Assembly: GCF_002845985.1 (NCBI RefSeq)
Contig: NZ_PDFK01000001.1
Coordinates: 992,001-1,056,000, forward strand
Direction of reading: 5' to 3'
DNA from: Lysinibacillus fusiformis
Lineage (GTDB): Bacteria; Bacillota; Bacilli; Bacillales_A; Planococcaceae
Length of the DNA stretch: 64,000 nucleotides
Below are positions 27,922 to 37,112 of this stretch, piece by piece. Below the pieces are notes generated by a model that saw only the letters and a list, made by a program, of their open reading frames with translations, ran no database searches and was not told the DNA's origin. Within the stretch, counting starts at the first letter, position 1; each line of letters opens with the position of its first letter. The translations under genes were made by a program, and so were the position numbers.

Positions 27922-29177
27922 TGGCATTTATCAAAGCAAGACCATGGACAAGTATGACCATTGTGTTGGCGATGCTAGTAATCGGTATAAATGCTTATTT
28001 AGTGTTCAAGAATGATAGCAACATCACACGATCCTACTTTATCGACGAGTTTCAAAAAGCCTATATCGGCACAAATACTGAGCGTGTCAATAAAGAAACG
28101 ATTGTAGCACCTGCTGAAACATTTACGATTACGGCTGATGCAACTAGCTTATCGGCTGTGAATGTAAAGCGTGGTCAGGAAGTGATGATGAATGATTTGC
28201 TTGCTACCTATCAAACTGATGAGGTAGATGAAGAGATAACAAAGCTTGAATCAGAACGTACTGCCTATGAAACAGAATTAAGTGATTTACAGGATGCACT
28301 CGACCAAATTGAGGATGAATATGGAGATGGCTCTAATCCGAAAAGCTCGATTAATACGGACCAAATCAATGATAAACTATCTGTTACGCTAAAATTAGAG
28401 CTTGCTCAACAAAATTCAGCATCGACAGCCGTTGCACTGTTAAATCGACATATTGCCGAAACAAATCGTCAAATTGCGCTAATTGAAGCACAAATTACAC
28501 AAATTCAATCTCGTCAAGGCATTGTCAGCCCTATTGACGGTATCGTATCTGCCATTAAAGAAGAAGCTGGTACAGTAACGTTTGAAATCTATTCTAATGA
28601 AAAAGCAATGTATGCCTATTTATCAGAAAAGGAATGGCAAAAGGTACAGGAAGGCCAAACCGTTGATTTTAAAGTCAAACATGTTAAAGATGCCTTATCA
28701 GGTGTGGTTTTAGAAAAACAAATGATCGCTACAGATGATCATACATTTTGGGCAAATGAGCTAGCCAAAACAGCAGCTTTACCACAGCCAACAAATTATG
28801 AAGTAACGTTACAGCAAGATGCTCCATTAGAGGACATCCCATTTTCAACTACAGGCAAGGCATCCATTATTGTCAATGAAGCATTCGATTCTTACAAAGT
28901 CGATAAATCGTGGCTAGCGACGACTAAAAAAGGAAATAAAAAGCTTTATATTATCAATCAGGAGGGCAAAATCCAGCTGATCGATATCAATGTGCAATTT
29001 AACACAGCGAAATCCGCTATTTTTATGGACTATGTAGAGGAAGGCACGCCAATGCTCTCTAATGAGAAACGTAATATTGCAGCCTATACCTTCCGCACAT
29101 TGCCTGTTGAGAAAATACAATGGAGCCATTTTAAAGATTTAACTTGGAAACAATATGTGAAATACATTGTATTCTAA
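27918..29177 (+). CDS. HlyD/RND-type membrane fusion (adaptor) protein
   Basis: 419 residues with one N-terminal membrane segment (MTIVLAMLVIGINAYLVF) and an extracytoplasmic remainder. A short lipoyl/barrel half-motif (VNVKRGQEVMMNDLLATYQTDEV) precedes a coiled coil of about 110 residues (EITKLESERTAYETELSDLQ ... RQIALIEAQITQIQSRQ), after which the other lipoyl half returns (GIVSPIDGIVSAIKEEAGTV). A beta-barrel domain follows. This is the plan of periplasmic adaptor proteins of ABC or RND exporters. No ATPase or RND pump gene is adjacent; the only partner is the membrane protein whose stop it overlaps. ATGATG allows starts at 27918 or 27921. The transported substrate is unknown. Confidence 0.78.
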   Translation: MMAFIKARPWTSMTIVLAMLVIGINAYLVFKNDSNITRSYFIDEFQKAYIGTNTERVNKETIVAPAETFTITADATSLSAVNVKRGQEVMMNDLLATYQTDEVDEEITKLESERTAYETELSDLQDALDQIEDEYGDGSNPKSSINTDQINDKLSVTLKLELAQQNSASTAVALLNRHIAETNRQIALIEAQITQIQSRQGIVSPIDGIVSAIKEEAGTVTFEIYSNEKAMYAYLSEKEWQKVQEGQTVDFKVKHVKDALSGVVLEKQMIATDDHTFWANELAKTAALPQPTNYEVTLQQDAPLEDIPFSTTGKASIIVNEAFDSYKVDKSWLATTKKGNKKLYIINQEGKIQLIDINVQFNTAKSAIFMDYVEEGTPMLSNEKRNIAAYTFRTLPVEKIQWSHFKDLTWKQYVKYIVF

Positions 29178-29180
29178 ATA

Positions 29181-29222
29181 AAAAATCCGCTTCGCTCTCT
29201 TATGAGCGAAGCGGATTTTTTT
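29181..29222 (+). terminator. Terminator of the membrane protein/adaptor operon
   Basis: AAAATCCGCTTCGCTC, loop TCTTAT, GAGCGAAGCGGATTTTTTT. Confidence 0.92.
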
Positions 29223-29231
29223 GCTACGAAC

Positions 29232-29260
29232 GAATCCCCTGTAGTAACTACAGGGGATTC
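29232..29260 (-). terminator. Perfect hairpin after the NAGPA-SLH gene
   Basis: Arms GAATCCCCTGTAG and CTACAGGGGATTC (13 bp, perfect) enclose three bases, eight bases from the minus-strand stop. There is no T run immediately after it, but the neighbouring terminator supplies one further on. Confidence 0.6.
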
Positions 29261-29267
29261 ATCAATA

Positions 29268-31760
29268 TTATTTGAATGATAAGCATCTATTTAAGAAGCT
29301 TGCAAATTGAGCACGTGTAATTTGTGCATCTGGTCTAAATGTATTGTCTGGGAAACCTCCAGTTAAATTATTCGCCACAAGTGCTTGGATATTGCTATAT
29401 GCCCAATGTGTTGATTTAACATCTGTGAAGCTTACCTTACTTGTACCTGTTAATTTATACGCTCTTGTTAAAATCGCAGCCATTTCTGCACGTGAAAGCT
29501 GTCCATTTGGATTAAACTTCCCTGCTTCTTGCCCTTTAATAATGCCAGCCTGCTCTACGGCAGCAATGGCACTGTATGCATAGTGGCCTTTACTCACATC
29601 TTTAAAGCTTGAATCCTTCGTCGTTGTTAGATTTAAAGCTCTAGCAATGATTGTCGCTGCCTCTGCACGAGTAATCGATGCTTCTGGCTTAAATGTTCCA
29701 TTGGCATACCCTTTAATAAGCAATTTATTGTTTAGGCTTTGGATTTCAGAAAATGCCCAATGTCCTTTTGCAACATCTGTATAAATTAATTCCTCATGAT
29801 TATCTTTATAGACAGCCTGTAATTGATCGAAGTATAGCTGCCCTTTCTTTTGAAGAGACGCTGTTGGTTGAGCAACATATAAACGTTCAAATTTCAATGG
29901 CTGCGCTAAATCACTCGGAATATTCGCCGTAACGTACTTCCAGCCATTCCAGTCTAAACCACCCTGACTTGTGAAATCAATCGTATGCTTAGCGCCAGAA
30001 CCATCAACAACTACACCTCTTAGCCAATGCTTACCGCCATCACCAAATACCCAAAGACCGATGTTTTTAGGCTGACCTGTCATAGCAATTGGTGTCTTAG
30101 CAACCATATAGGCCGCTTTTGTGCCTGTGCCTGCTGTCGTAAAATCATAGTTTAATTGTAAGCTAGCAGTTCCCTGTCTAGCATACTCTTTAGAGTTTGC
30201 TAATGAAGCATTGGCTTTTGCCACTTCAGTTGTCCAAGATGACGCATTATCGAAGCTATCTAGTACGATAGGTTTTTCTGCTAAGTCTATTACTTTTACA
30301 GGTGTAGACGTACGGATTCCTTCATATTCTGCGATAATTTCCCCTTCACCTTTTTGTGTAGCAGTAAAGGTTGCCCCATCCATTTTCCCGATATTTCCTT
30401 CCACAGTCCATTTCATATTGGCTGGGTTGATCGTCATCGGATTCAAGTATTGATCATAGGCACTTGCTACCTGCATATCTACAGACGAACCTTTCATTAC
30501 TTGACTGACACTACTTAATGTAATCGATTTTGCTTGTCCTGGTGGCGCTGTATTCACAACCTGCAAAATGGCTGATACACGACGTTCACTGCCCTCTGAT
30601 GGTCTGTTCACTAGGTTGGCAAAATAGCCACCTGGATTACGCACGACCATCGCTGTAGAGCCGCCTCCATCTAAGTTAATAGCCGAAGAAGCGCCCATTG
30701 AAATTAAATGAGAAGCTAAATCTGATAAATTCACACCATTACTGTGACCGCTTATGCGACCATCAATTGTTACAAGAGATACCTTCGTACCAGTGGCATC
30801 CACTGCAACTGCTGTACGTGGACTACGTGTTGAAGCAAAACCAGAATTCGTCGGCATCGAAATATCTACTTTGCCGTTTCGCACTAGCATTGGTCCAGCA
30901 GCTAAAATGAATTGAGCATCCATCCATTTTTGATCAATGGATAAGCTTACATCCACATTCGTGCCTGAAGTAATTGTACTTAATTCAGCAGCTAACTCTT
31001 TATTTTGAACAGAAATAACAAAGCCATCCGCTGGTACAGATGAGTTACCTTCTGCCCCATAGGCTGTTACATGCGAAACTGTGCCTGAAAACTGATCGCC
31101 AAAATGCAAAACATTTGTATCTTGGCTAGCACCTGTCACCACTAATTCTACACCCCATGTATTCGTACCTGTCGTTCTTTTTTCAGGTGTATATAAAACT
31201 GTTTTATTCGTTCCTCGTTCACTATTAATGAGATCAATAGGATAGCTTTTGCCATTCACTTGGAACGTTAGATTTGTTGTATAATAATCTGCTATCGCTT
31301 TCCCTGATTTTGATAAACCAAACGCAACTGGTTTTTGTGTTGGGCTATCATACGTATCTCCTAAAATACCATAGTTCACTATTTCATTTTTTTCCGCTAA
31401 CAAGTTCGCGGGCATACCATTACCTAAAAAGTAAGAAGCATTGACAGCTCCCACAACACGATGTCCATCATACGTATTTTGCTTTGCCATCGCTGATGTT
31501 GTTTTTAATGAATTAATAGGATTGGGCATACCGATTTCTAATTTTGTATATGTATTATTTAAATTAACATCTAAAACATTTACAAACTCACGAATAGAAC
31601 CTGAAGTATAGCTTTGCTGTATATGTGTTACCTGTGGTGAAACCTCCGTTTTAACTTCACTGACTTTATTGCCTAAACCAGCTGCTTGTCCATTGATTGG
31701 GCTAACTGTTAGTATAAGCACAAATAGGGCTACAATAATTGTTACTAGTTTCCTTGCCAA
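29268..31760 (-). CDS. Phosphodiester glycosidase (NAGPA-domain) protein with SLH anchor
   Basis: 830 residues from a TTG at 31760 following GGAGTGA, which gives a signal peptide (ARKLVTIIVALFVLILTVSP, cleavage near GQAAG); the open frame continues to 31802. The first half is an NAGPA-type domain (about 75-400), with VVGAVNASYF, FILAAGPMLVRNGK, SPRTAVAVDATG, LVTIDGRISGHSNGV and SSAINLDGGGSTAMVV. Such domains remove GlcNAc from phosphodiesters and are linked to exopolysaccharide turnover in bacteria. An Ig-like segment (about 405-495) and a jelly-roll carbohydrate-binding region (about 500-650) follow, then three C-terminal SLH domains (GTFKPEASITRAEAATIIARAL, GKFNPNGQLSRAEMAAILTRAY, NTFRPDAQITRAQFASFLNRCL). 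It may act on the secondary polymer itself; this is inference. Confidence 0.9.
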   Translation of the reverse strand: MARKLVTIIVALFVLILTVSPINGQAAGLGNKVSEVKTEVSPQVTHIQQSYTSGSIREFVNVLDVNLNNTYTKLEIGMPNPINSLKTTSAMAKQNTYDGHRVVGAVNASYFLGNGMPANLLAEKNEIVNYGILGDTYDSPTQKPVAFGLSKSGKAIADYYTTNLTFQVNGKSYPIDLINSERGTNKTVLYTPEKRTTGTNTWGVELVVTGASQDTNVLHFGDQFSGTVSHVTAYGAEGNSSVPADGFVISVQNKELAAELSTITSGTNVDVSLSIDQKWMDAQFILAAGPMLVRNGKVDISMPTNSGFASTRSPRTAVAVDATGTKVSLVTIDGRISGHSNGVNLSDLASHLISMGASSAINLDGGGSTAMVVRNPGGYFANLVNRPSEGSERRVSAILQVVNTAPPGQAKSITLSSVSQVMKGSSVDMQVASAYDQYLNPMTINPANMKWTVEGNIGKMDGATFTATQKGEGEIIAEYEGIRTSTPVKVIDLAEKPIVLDSFDNASSWTTEVAKANASLANSKEYARQGTASLQLNYDFTTAGTGTKAAYMVAKTPIAMTGQPKNIGLWVFGDGGKHWLRGVVVDGSGAKHTIDFTSQGGLDWNGWKYVTANIPSDLAQPLKFERLYVAQPTASLQKKGQLYFDQLQAVYKDNHEELIYTDVAKGHWAFSEIQSLNNKLLIKGYANGTFKPEASITRAEAATIIARALNLTTTKDSSFKDVSKGHYAYSAIAAVEQAGIIKGQEAGKFNPNGQLSRAEMAAILTRAYKLTGTSKVSFTDVKSTHWAYSNIQALVANNLTGGFPDNTFRPDAQITRAQFASFLNRCLSFK

Positions 31761-31789
31761 TTTCTTCACTCCGAATATATTCAAAGTAT

Positions 31790-31819
31790 GGCACGATCTC
31801 ATGTCACATGACCCGTGCC
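31790..31819 (-). promoter_or_regulatory. Stem-loop between the CuAO-N protein and NAGPA-SLH genes
   Basis: GGCACG and CGTGCC close an inner palindrome TCATGTGACATGA. No T run follows on the minus strand, so it may be a processing or pausing hairpin rather than a full terminator in the 69-bp gap between two co-oriented genes. Confidence 0.45.
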
Positions 31820-31829
31820 AGTGACTTTT

Positions 31830-33722
31830 TTATTTTGTTCCTACATAGATAGCTACTGGAAGATTGACACCACCAGCATGCATTAGTTCTAATTCAATTG
31901 TTCCTGATGAACCATCAATTGTGTACTCTGGCAGCTCAACATATTCTGTTCCTACTCGTAAAGAAGGCACTAAATATACTTTGCCATTGACCTTAATAGC
32001 ACCACTATATAAACCACCACGACCAGCTAATTTCATCTTAATCGTTTTTGATGTGCCAGATGAATTCACCACTGGAATCGACACCTTATAGTTCATGCCA
32101 AAATGACCTGGATTCCCTACTGCTCCATTGATTTGCGAGAAGGAATTTTCAGCCGTTTGTAAATGGTCTGTACGACCGTTAGAAATGTTATAGCCTACCT
32201 CTGGAGAATCTACTGTATAGGCTGGTAGCTCTGCTAGAATTGTAGCACTTGGCCACGCACCCCTTGGATGTTTAGCATATTCATCAACAGCAACCTGCTC
32301 TGATTGAATCGTTCTTAAGTCACTATTATCCTTTGTAAGCACTGTACGAATTGTATACTCTGGCTTTCCACCGTTAGCCGCTTGGATATCTAAATCATGT
32401 AAAAAACCAATAATATAGTCGTATTCTAAATCGTATGTTTCAATAACCTTTGTTTCTCCTGGTTCAATCACAGTACCTTTACTTGTTGATCTTTGAAGCT
32501 TGTTATTTAAAACAGCATCAGCAATCGTTAAACCAATATCGTGGCCTACCCAGCTGTTCCCAGTTTTTTGGTTAATGCCCTTCGATTCTGTTACCTTAAT
32601 ACTCTCTGTAGTAGATTTATTTTGAACCGTAATCCCAAGCTTCACATCTGTCCCTAATGTGTTATAATGCCAACCAAAGATACGGTGCTTATTCGTTGCT
32701 GCTGTTGCATTAACATCGTATTGTGCAAGCGTAGCATTAGATTTAGGAACTAATTTACGTGTTAAAGTTTCTGGGTTGTCACTTATAAATAAATCACGAT
32801 CTCCCTCTAAACGAGCAGAAGGAACGGCTTCTGGATAAGCTGTTGAGCCAAATGATTTTTCAAGGAAAGAGCTTGTATACATATAATGATAGACATATAA
32901 ATACATTTCTCGTTTTTCACTTATATAACGCAAGTTTCCGCCTAATGCATTCACTACAAAGGTAATAGGAACGTACATCTTCCCTTTTTGAACAAAAGGA
33001 ACCTCTTCTAAAGTGACAACTTCATTATTCACTAAAACTTGATTACTGTTATCCTTAAAAACAAAGCTCATGCCAGCTATTTGTAATTCAAAAGAGTTAT
33101 CTGGTAGCCACATGCCTGTTGAATCATCAAGGTATTCATATATATAATTCGCTGGGATGTAGGATCTTGATTGCTTCATCACAATTGGATCTTTCATCAC
33201 AATGCGATGATTATTAATATGTAAAATATATGGGTTTTCTTGAGGTTGCTCTGGTGTTTCATCAGATAACGTAATATCTACACTTTGAGTATCGGGGTCC
33301 CAATTCACAGTGCCATCAAAGTTTTCACTGACAAAGCGTAATGGCATATAAGTTCGGTCCTTATACATAAACGGTGCGACATCCATCGCCACCTCTTCCC
33401 CATCTACTAATGCGTTCATAGAGTCAATCGTTAAATCGACAAGCTTACCATTTCGAGTAGCTGACGCTGTCAATGTATCCTTATTCCACTCCACATTCGC
33501 ACCAATCGCCTCATATAATGCGCGCATCGGTAATAATAAGAAATCCGATTTATTTAAGATAGGGTCATTGACACTAATCGTCTCTCCATTAATCGTAATC
33601 GAAACATTGTTTTTTATCTGAATTCCATCTTTACTAATAGCTGTTGCAGATGCTTGTCCAGGCAAAATAGTAGCCAAAGCAACTGCCGATACAATACATG
33701 TATTCCTAAGTTTCTTAAACAT
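31830..33722 (-). CDS. Secreted protein with copper amine oxidase N-terminal-like domains
   Basis: 630 residues from the ATG at 33722, placed after AAAAAGGAG; the frame is open to 33740. A signal peptide (FKKLRNTCIVSAVALATILPGQASATA) precedes a copper-amine-oxidase-N domain (about 35-130: LLLPMRALYEAIGANVEWNKD, YMPLRFVSENFDGTVNWDPDTQ) and a second, weaker copy at about 150-255 (VPITFVVNALGGNLRY). These domains are stalk-like wall modules, and no amine oxidase catalytic part is present. The long C-terminal region (about 260-630) is predicted beta-rich and is not recognised. It lies just upstream of the NAGPA-SLH gene on the same strand and may be cotranscribed with it. An envelope role is likely; the activity is unknown. 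Confidence 0.8.
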   Translation of the reverse strand: MFKKLRNTCIVSAVALATILPGQASATAISKDGIQIKNNVSITINGETISVNDPILNKSDFLLLPMRALYEAIGANVEWNKDTLTASATRNGKLVDLTIDSMNALVDGEEVAMDVAPFMYKDRTYMPLRFVSENFDGTVNWDPDTQSVDITLSDETPEQPQENPYILHINNHRIVMKDPIVMKQSRSYIPANYIYEYLDDSTGMWLPDNSFELQIAGMSFVFKDNSNQVLVNNEVVTLEEVPFVQKGKMYVPITFVVNALGGNLRYISEKREMYLYVYHYMYTSSFLEKSFGSTAYPEAVPSARLEGDRDLFISDNPETLTRKLVPKSNATLAQYDVNATAATNKHRIFGWHYNTLGTDVKLGITVQNKSTTESIKVTESKGINQKTGNSWVGHDIGLTIADAVLNNKLQRSTSKGTVIEPGETKVIETYDLEYDYIIGFLHDLDIQAANGGKPEYTIRTVLTKDNSDLRTIQSEQVAVDEYAKHPRGAWPSATILAELPAYTVDSPEVGYNISNGRTDHLQTAENSFSQINGAVGNPGHFGMNYKVSIPVVNSSGTSKTIKMKLAGRGGLYSGAIKVNGKVYLVPSLRVGTEYVELPEYTIDGSSGTIELELMHAGGVNLPVAIYVGTK

Positions 33723-33955
33723 GCTAATCTCCTTTTTCACATTCCATAGTCTTTAACATCTTAACACGAAAAAACCCTAAAATGTGGGATTTTTATCGAA
33801 AAGTGTTGAATTCGGTACTAGAGTGCTAACCCCTCTCCTTCAAAAGCTTCATAGAAAGAAAAGGCTATTTCCAAATCTCCATGAACATTTTCTATCAAAC
33901 TCATTGCTACTTGATAAATCCTTATGTATAACCCCCATCGTACTGTATTTTAAAG

Positions 33956-34017
33956 GTAATGAAGTCAGCTTTTTATCAAATTATATGTGCATAATATTTG
34001 ATAAGTAACTTCATTAC
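33956..34017. repeat. 62-bp long imperfect inverted repeat
   Basis: GTAATGAAGT (33956-33965) and ACTTCATTAC (34008-34017) are perfect outer arms; inside them TTATCAAAT with TATATG faces CATA with ATTTGATAA. The whole folds into one long hairpin. It lies in a 744-bp gap (33723-34466) with no supportable gene; the 74-codon frame at 33784 has no family features. Confidence 0.65.
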
Positions 34018-34303
34018 TATTAGAACTCCCAGTAAAGTTATATTTTCTTAAGTAGACTCGTTTTATAAAAAAAAGTTACATAACTTTTGGGTAATCACCA
34101 TAGAAAATGAAGTATTTGAGGATTACTGCATTCAAAACATCTCTAGGTTGGATGATGCTTAATTGGACAGATGTGAACACTATGAATATAGCTGATTTTC
34201 GTTAATGATACTTAGTTAGATGATATCGAATTCGTTTTTTGTAGTGTATTAATTTCACTTGTGCAATATATAAATAACAGGTTATAGCACATGCTCAGCG
34301 TAC

Positions 34304-34335
34304 TAAAAACCCCTCTTCTAATCGTGAAGAGAGGC
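34304..34335 (-). terminator. Probable terminator downstream of the lipoprotein gene
   Basis: On the minus strand CCTCTCTTC pairs with GAAGAGGGG and is followed by TTTTTAG. It lies about 130 bp beyond the lipoprotein stop. Confidence 0.65.
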
Positions 34336-34466
34336 TGAGTAGTTGCCAAATCGCTAAATTTAATGAATCTAAAATATGTTTAAATTGTTGGTTATTACTA
34401 TGTCGTAAGTATTGAATTAATGGTCGTTTAGCAACAGATTTTCGCATATCAAAATTTGATTTTAGA

Positions 34467-35582
34467 CTAGTTTATCTTATCTACTAAATAAACGCTATAT
34501 GTACTATCAAGCATAAACTTATTTTTTATTTTTAAAGTTTTTGAATCCCATATAGAAATTACATTTTTATCCTCTTTATAAGAAGCTGTATAAAATTCAT
34601 TGGCATCATAATCAACATTTAAAAGATTTTGATTAGCTGTATTTTCTATTATCTCCATTTGAGGAGAACCAGTACTAAATGATACTTTTACTATAAAATT
34701 TAATTTTTGATCAATAGTGTTTAAAACAATATTGATCAAAAGATCTCCATTCTCTAGCATTAAATTTTTTTTGAATTCTATATTAACTATATCATCCATT
34801 ATAGCTGTAAAGTCAGAAGAAAAAGTGCTTACTTTTAAATCACTACTTATTTCTACAATATCTCCACTATACATAAATAAATATAGTTTATTATTTTTAC
34901 CAGTAAAAGAAAAATAATTAGGATACTGGTTTAAATTAACTTCATCTATAATTTCTAAGTCCTCATTATATTTCCTTATTTTTAAAATATCCTCACTATT
35001 TTCTTGTGCATCTTTTACAATCCCTACTACAATTGGAGCACCTTCAAGTATTGTAATATCATGTATTCTGTAATTTTCAGGAAATTCAATGCACTTATTG
35101 GGTCCAATTTTGCAAAATTTATTATCTAAATTTTTATCCATATTTGTCATAATAAATTTTGAATCGTCATCCATATAGAATCTTTCTACAAAGTCATTTT
35201 GACCTGTATTAATAAACGAGATTTTCGAATTATTTGGGTTGTACGACATGATTTTAGAATCGCCTGAATATCCACTACTAGCAAAATAGTATTTATTTTG
35301 GAAAAAATAAATGTTAGAAGGAGCGAAAAGTCTATCCGAAATTTCATAGCGTTTTATAATTTCACCATTTGAATTAAATTCTTGTATATATCCTTTTTCT
35401 GCAACAGGATCCATTAAATTAAACACTAAATAATCTCCCTGTCTATCAGTTGTGAAATTTGTAACATCATTAATTTCAATAATATCTATTTCTTTTTCGG
35501 ATTCTTTATATACTATAGGTTCTTCACAACTTGAAAGTAATAATAAAGTGATAAAAACAGCAAAAAATTTCAATATTTTCAT
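34467..35582 (-). CDS. Putative lipoprotein with beta-propeller-like sequence
   Basis: 371 residues. The N-terminus MKILKFFAVFITLLLLSSCEEP is a lipoprotein signal with lipobox LLSSC, so the mature protein would be tethered by its Cys to the outer membrane face. The rest has repeated hydrophobic strands with Asp/Asn-rich turns (for example FLQNKYYFASSGYSG-like units, NKLYLFMYSGDIVEIS, ANEFYTASYKEDKNVISIWD), which suggests a beta-propeller, but I recognise no named family. AGGTG precedes the ATG. Base composition is markedly more AT-rich than the surrounding core genes, consistent with acquired DNA. Function is unknown. Confidence 0.75.
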   Translation of the reverse strand: MKILKFFAVFITLLLLSSCEEPIVYKESEKEIDIIEINDVTNFTTDRQGDYLVFNLMDPVAEKGYIQEFNSNGEIIKRYEISDRLFAPSNIYFFQNKYYFASSGYSGDSKIMSYNPNNSKISFINTGQNDFVERFYMDDDSKFIMTNMDKNLDNKFCKIGPNKCIEFPENYRIHDITILEGAPIVVGIVKDAQENSEDILKIRKYNEDLEIIDEVNLNQYPNYFSFTGKNNKLYLFMYSGDIVEISSDLKVSTFSSDFTAIMDDIVNIEFKKNLMLENGDLLINIVLNTIDQKLNFIVKVSFSTGSPQMEIIENTANQNLLNVDYDANEFYTASYKEDKNVISIWDSKTLKIKNKFMLDSTYSVYLVDKIN

Positions 35583-35657
35583 ATTTACACCTATATTTCT
35601 TATAATTATATAAAATTGTATAAAAAGGACTTTTTGAAATGAATTTATGTGAAAATC

Positions 35658-35696
35658 GAAAAGCAGAAATGTTGTTAAATCAACGTTTCTGCTTTC
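35658..35696 (-). terminator. Terminator of the YiiX-like gene
   Basis: AAAGCAGAAATGTTG and CAACGTTTCTGCTTT pair across six bases, with one mismatch, about 60 bp after the minus-strand stop. Confidence 0.75.
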
Positions 35697-35755
35697 GCTA
35701 TTTGGGCATTTTTGATTAAAATACCCCTTTTAAGACAACCCATATGTAATAAATC

Positions 35756-36586
35756 TTAGAACATATTTTTGGGCACATTAGAATATTTTATTGTGTTACC
35801 ACTAGCAGCAATGTCAATCGGCAATACAGGACCCATTTTTGGTCCAACTCTATAGCCAGCAGATTGCCAAGCCTTGTATACAAGTTTTGAACAGTACCAT
35901 TCATCATTATTGTCAAAACCAGTTTTTACATTATATGGTTCACCTACTTGATCAACCGCAAATTGATATGCTGCTAAATATGCAGAATCAGGGGCATCTT
36001 TAACATAATATAATTCTTCATCATTTATATGTGACTGACCCCAATAAACTGAAGCGGGATTATGTACAACCCCTGAACGAACAGCTTCAACAACGTAATT
36101 AGGAATTGTACTCATTAACGCAGTATGTCCATGTCGAATAACATCATAAGATTTAGCTACGTTACTAATTAAAATATCTCCTTTATATCTAGAAGTTCCA
36201 CCACCAATCTCTAAAGCAAATGGAGAAATAGCAGTATCATCATTATTTGTATAACTGATTGATTTATTTTCTAATTGAGAATCATATATTATAACATCAA
36301 GGTCATTTACTTGATCTACAATTGATATTTTTTTTTCATGATCAATGTTTGGATTTTCTTCTAAATAGTCATGTAACATATTGTAATTCTCTATTGATAG
36401 TTGGTCTCTTTCGTTAATTGATAATTCAATACCAGATTGAATATAATTTTTTGTCTCTTCCAACTTTTGAACAAGTTGTTCAAAACTATCTCCTTCACTT
36501 TTTGCAAGACTTGCGTTAGTTCCAAAATTAAAAAGACTAATAGAAATAACAGCAATAGCAGACATTTTAATCATTTTATTTTTCAT
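35756..36586 (-). CDS. Secreted YiiX-like permuted NlpC/P60 (papain-fold) protein
   Basis: 276 residues with a signal peptide (MKNKMIKMSAIAVISISLFNF, cleavage near SLAKS). The N-terminal 120 residues are charged and helical. The C-terminal half matches the circularly permuted papain-like fold of the YiiX/YaeF group: GDILISN, then the His in DVIRHGHTALMS, VVEAVRSG, and after these the Cys in EWYCSKLVYKAW. The His-before-Cys order is the permuted arrangement. Members are thought to be amidases or thiol peptidases acting on wall peptides or lipids; the substrate here is unknown. It lies upstream of the lipoprotein gene on the same strand, and both are AT-rich and probably acquired together. Confidence 0.78.
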   Translation of the reverse strand: MKNKMIKMSAIAVISISLFNFGTNASLAKSEGDSFEQLVQKLEETKNYIQSGIELSINERDQLSIENYNMLHDYLEENPNIDHEKKISIVDQVNDLDVIIYDSQLENKSISYTNNDDTAISPFALEIGGGTSRYKGDILISNVAKSYDVIRHGHTALMSTIPNYVVEAVRSGVVHNPASVYWGQSHINDEELYYVKDAPDSAYLAAYQFAVDQVGEPYNVKTGFDNNDEWYCSKLVYKAWQSAGYRVGPKMGPVLPIDIAASGNTIKYSNVPKNMF

Positions 36587-36904
36587 AATTCCACTCCTAA
36601 AAAAATTTATATTTCTTTAATACATTGCAATATATTCGAATCGATTCTTGATGCAAATATATCACACAAAAAGGAAAAAATAAACTATTTAACAAAAAAA
36701 GGTTTTATATATTATTGATAACATATATAGTAATGATTACCATTTTTGAATAGAAGCTATTAAAATAACTTCTGCAAAGTAGCTCCAGCTATTCCCTTAT
36801 GGAAAAATGTAGCCAATATCTTTTAAATACATCGATTGAAAATTGGCGAAAAAGTACCCGAAGGACCTTTTCTATATTGTTGAGGAGAAATTGTAGAACA
36901 ATAA

Positions 36905-37099
36905 TCATCTCTCTGGTTCTTTGAAGACGTGCTTGAATAAGGACCCGCTCTTACTTGCGCTTGCCTTTGCAAAACTACCCTTCAATTTCGTTAGGTTCAG
37001 CGCTACCCCGCCGTTTAAACTGTTTTTGTCCAGCCTTGACCTCACGGCCCTTAAAAGGTCATTCGGGTTTCGACCATTTAACCTTATCCCGAATAACAT
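36905..37099 (-). CDS. Doubtful 64-residue basic ORF within a GC-richer block
   Basis: The minus strand has a 64-codon frame (MLFGIRLNGRNPNDLLRAVR...) rich in Lys, Arg, Ser and Asn. It has no ribosome site, but a TATAAT lies just upstream and a perfect 42-bp palindrome lies behind it. The opposite strand is also open over most of this block, so the frame may reflect composition rather than coding. It could be part of a dispersed structured repeat. I do not recognise a family. The flanks 36600-36900 and 37155-37290 show no gene. Confidence 0.25.
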   Translation of the reverse strand: MLFGIRLNGRNPNDLLRAVRSRLDKNSLNGGVALNLTKLKGSFAKASASKSGSLFKHVFKEPER

Positions 37100-37112
37100 T
37101 TATACTGATTAT

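Noticed and set aside
33784..34008. 74-codon plus-strand ORF
   Set aside because: No ribosome site, runs into the 62-bp hairpin, low-information composition.
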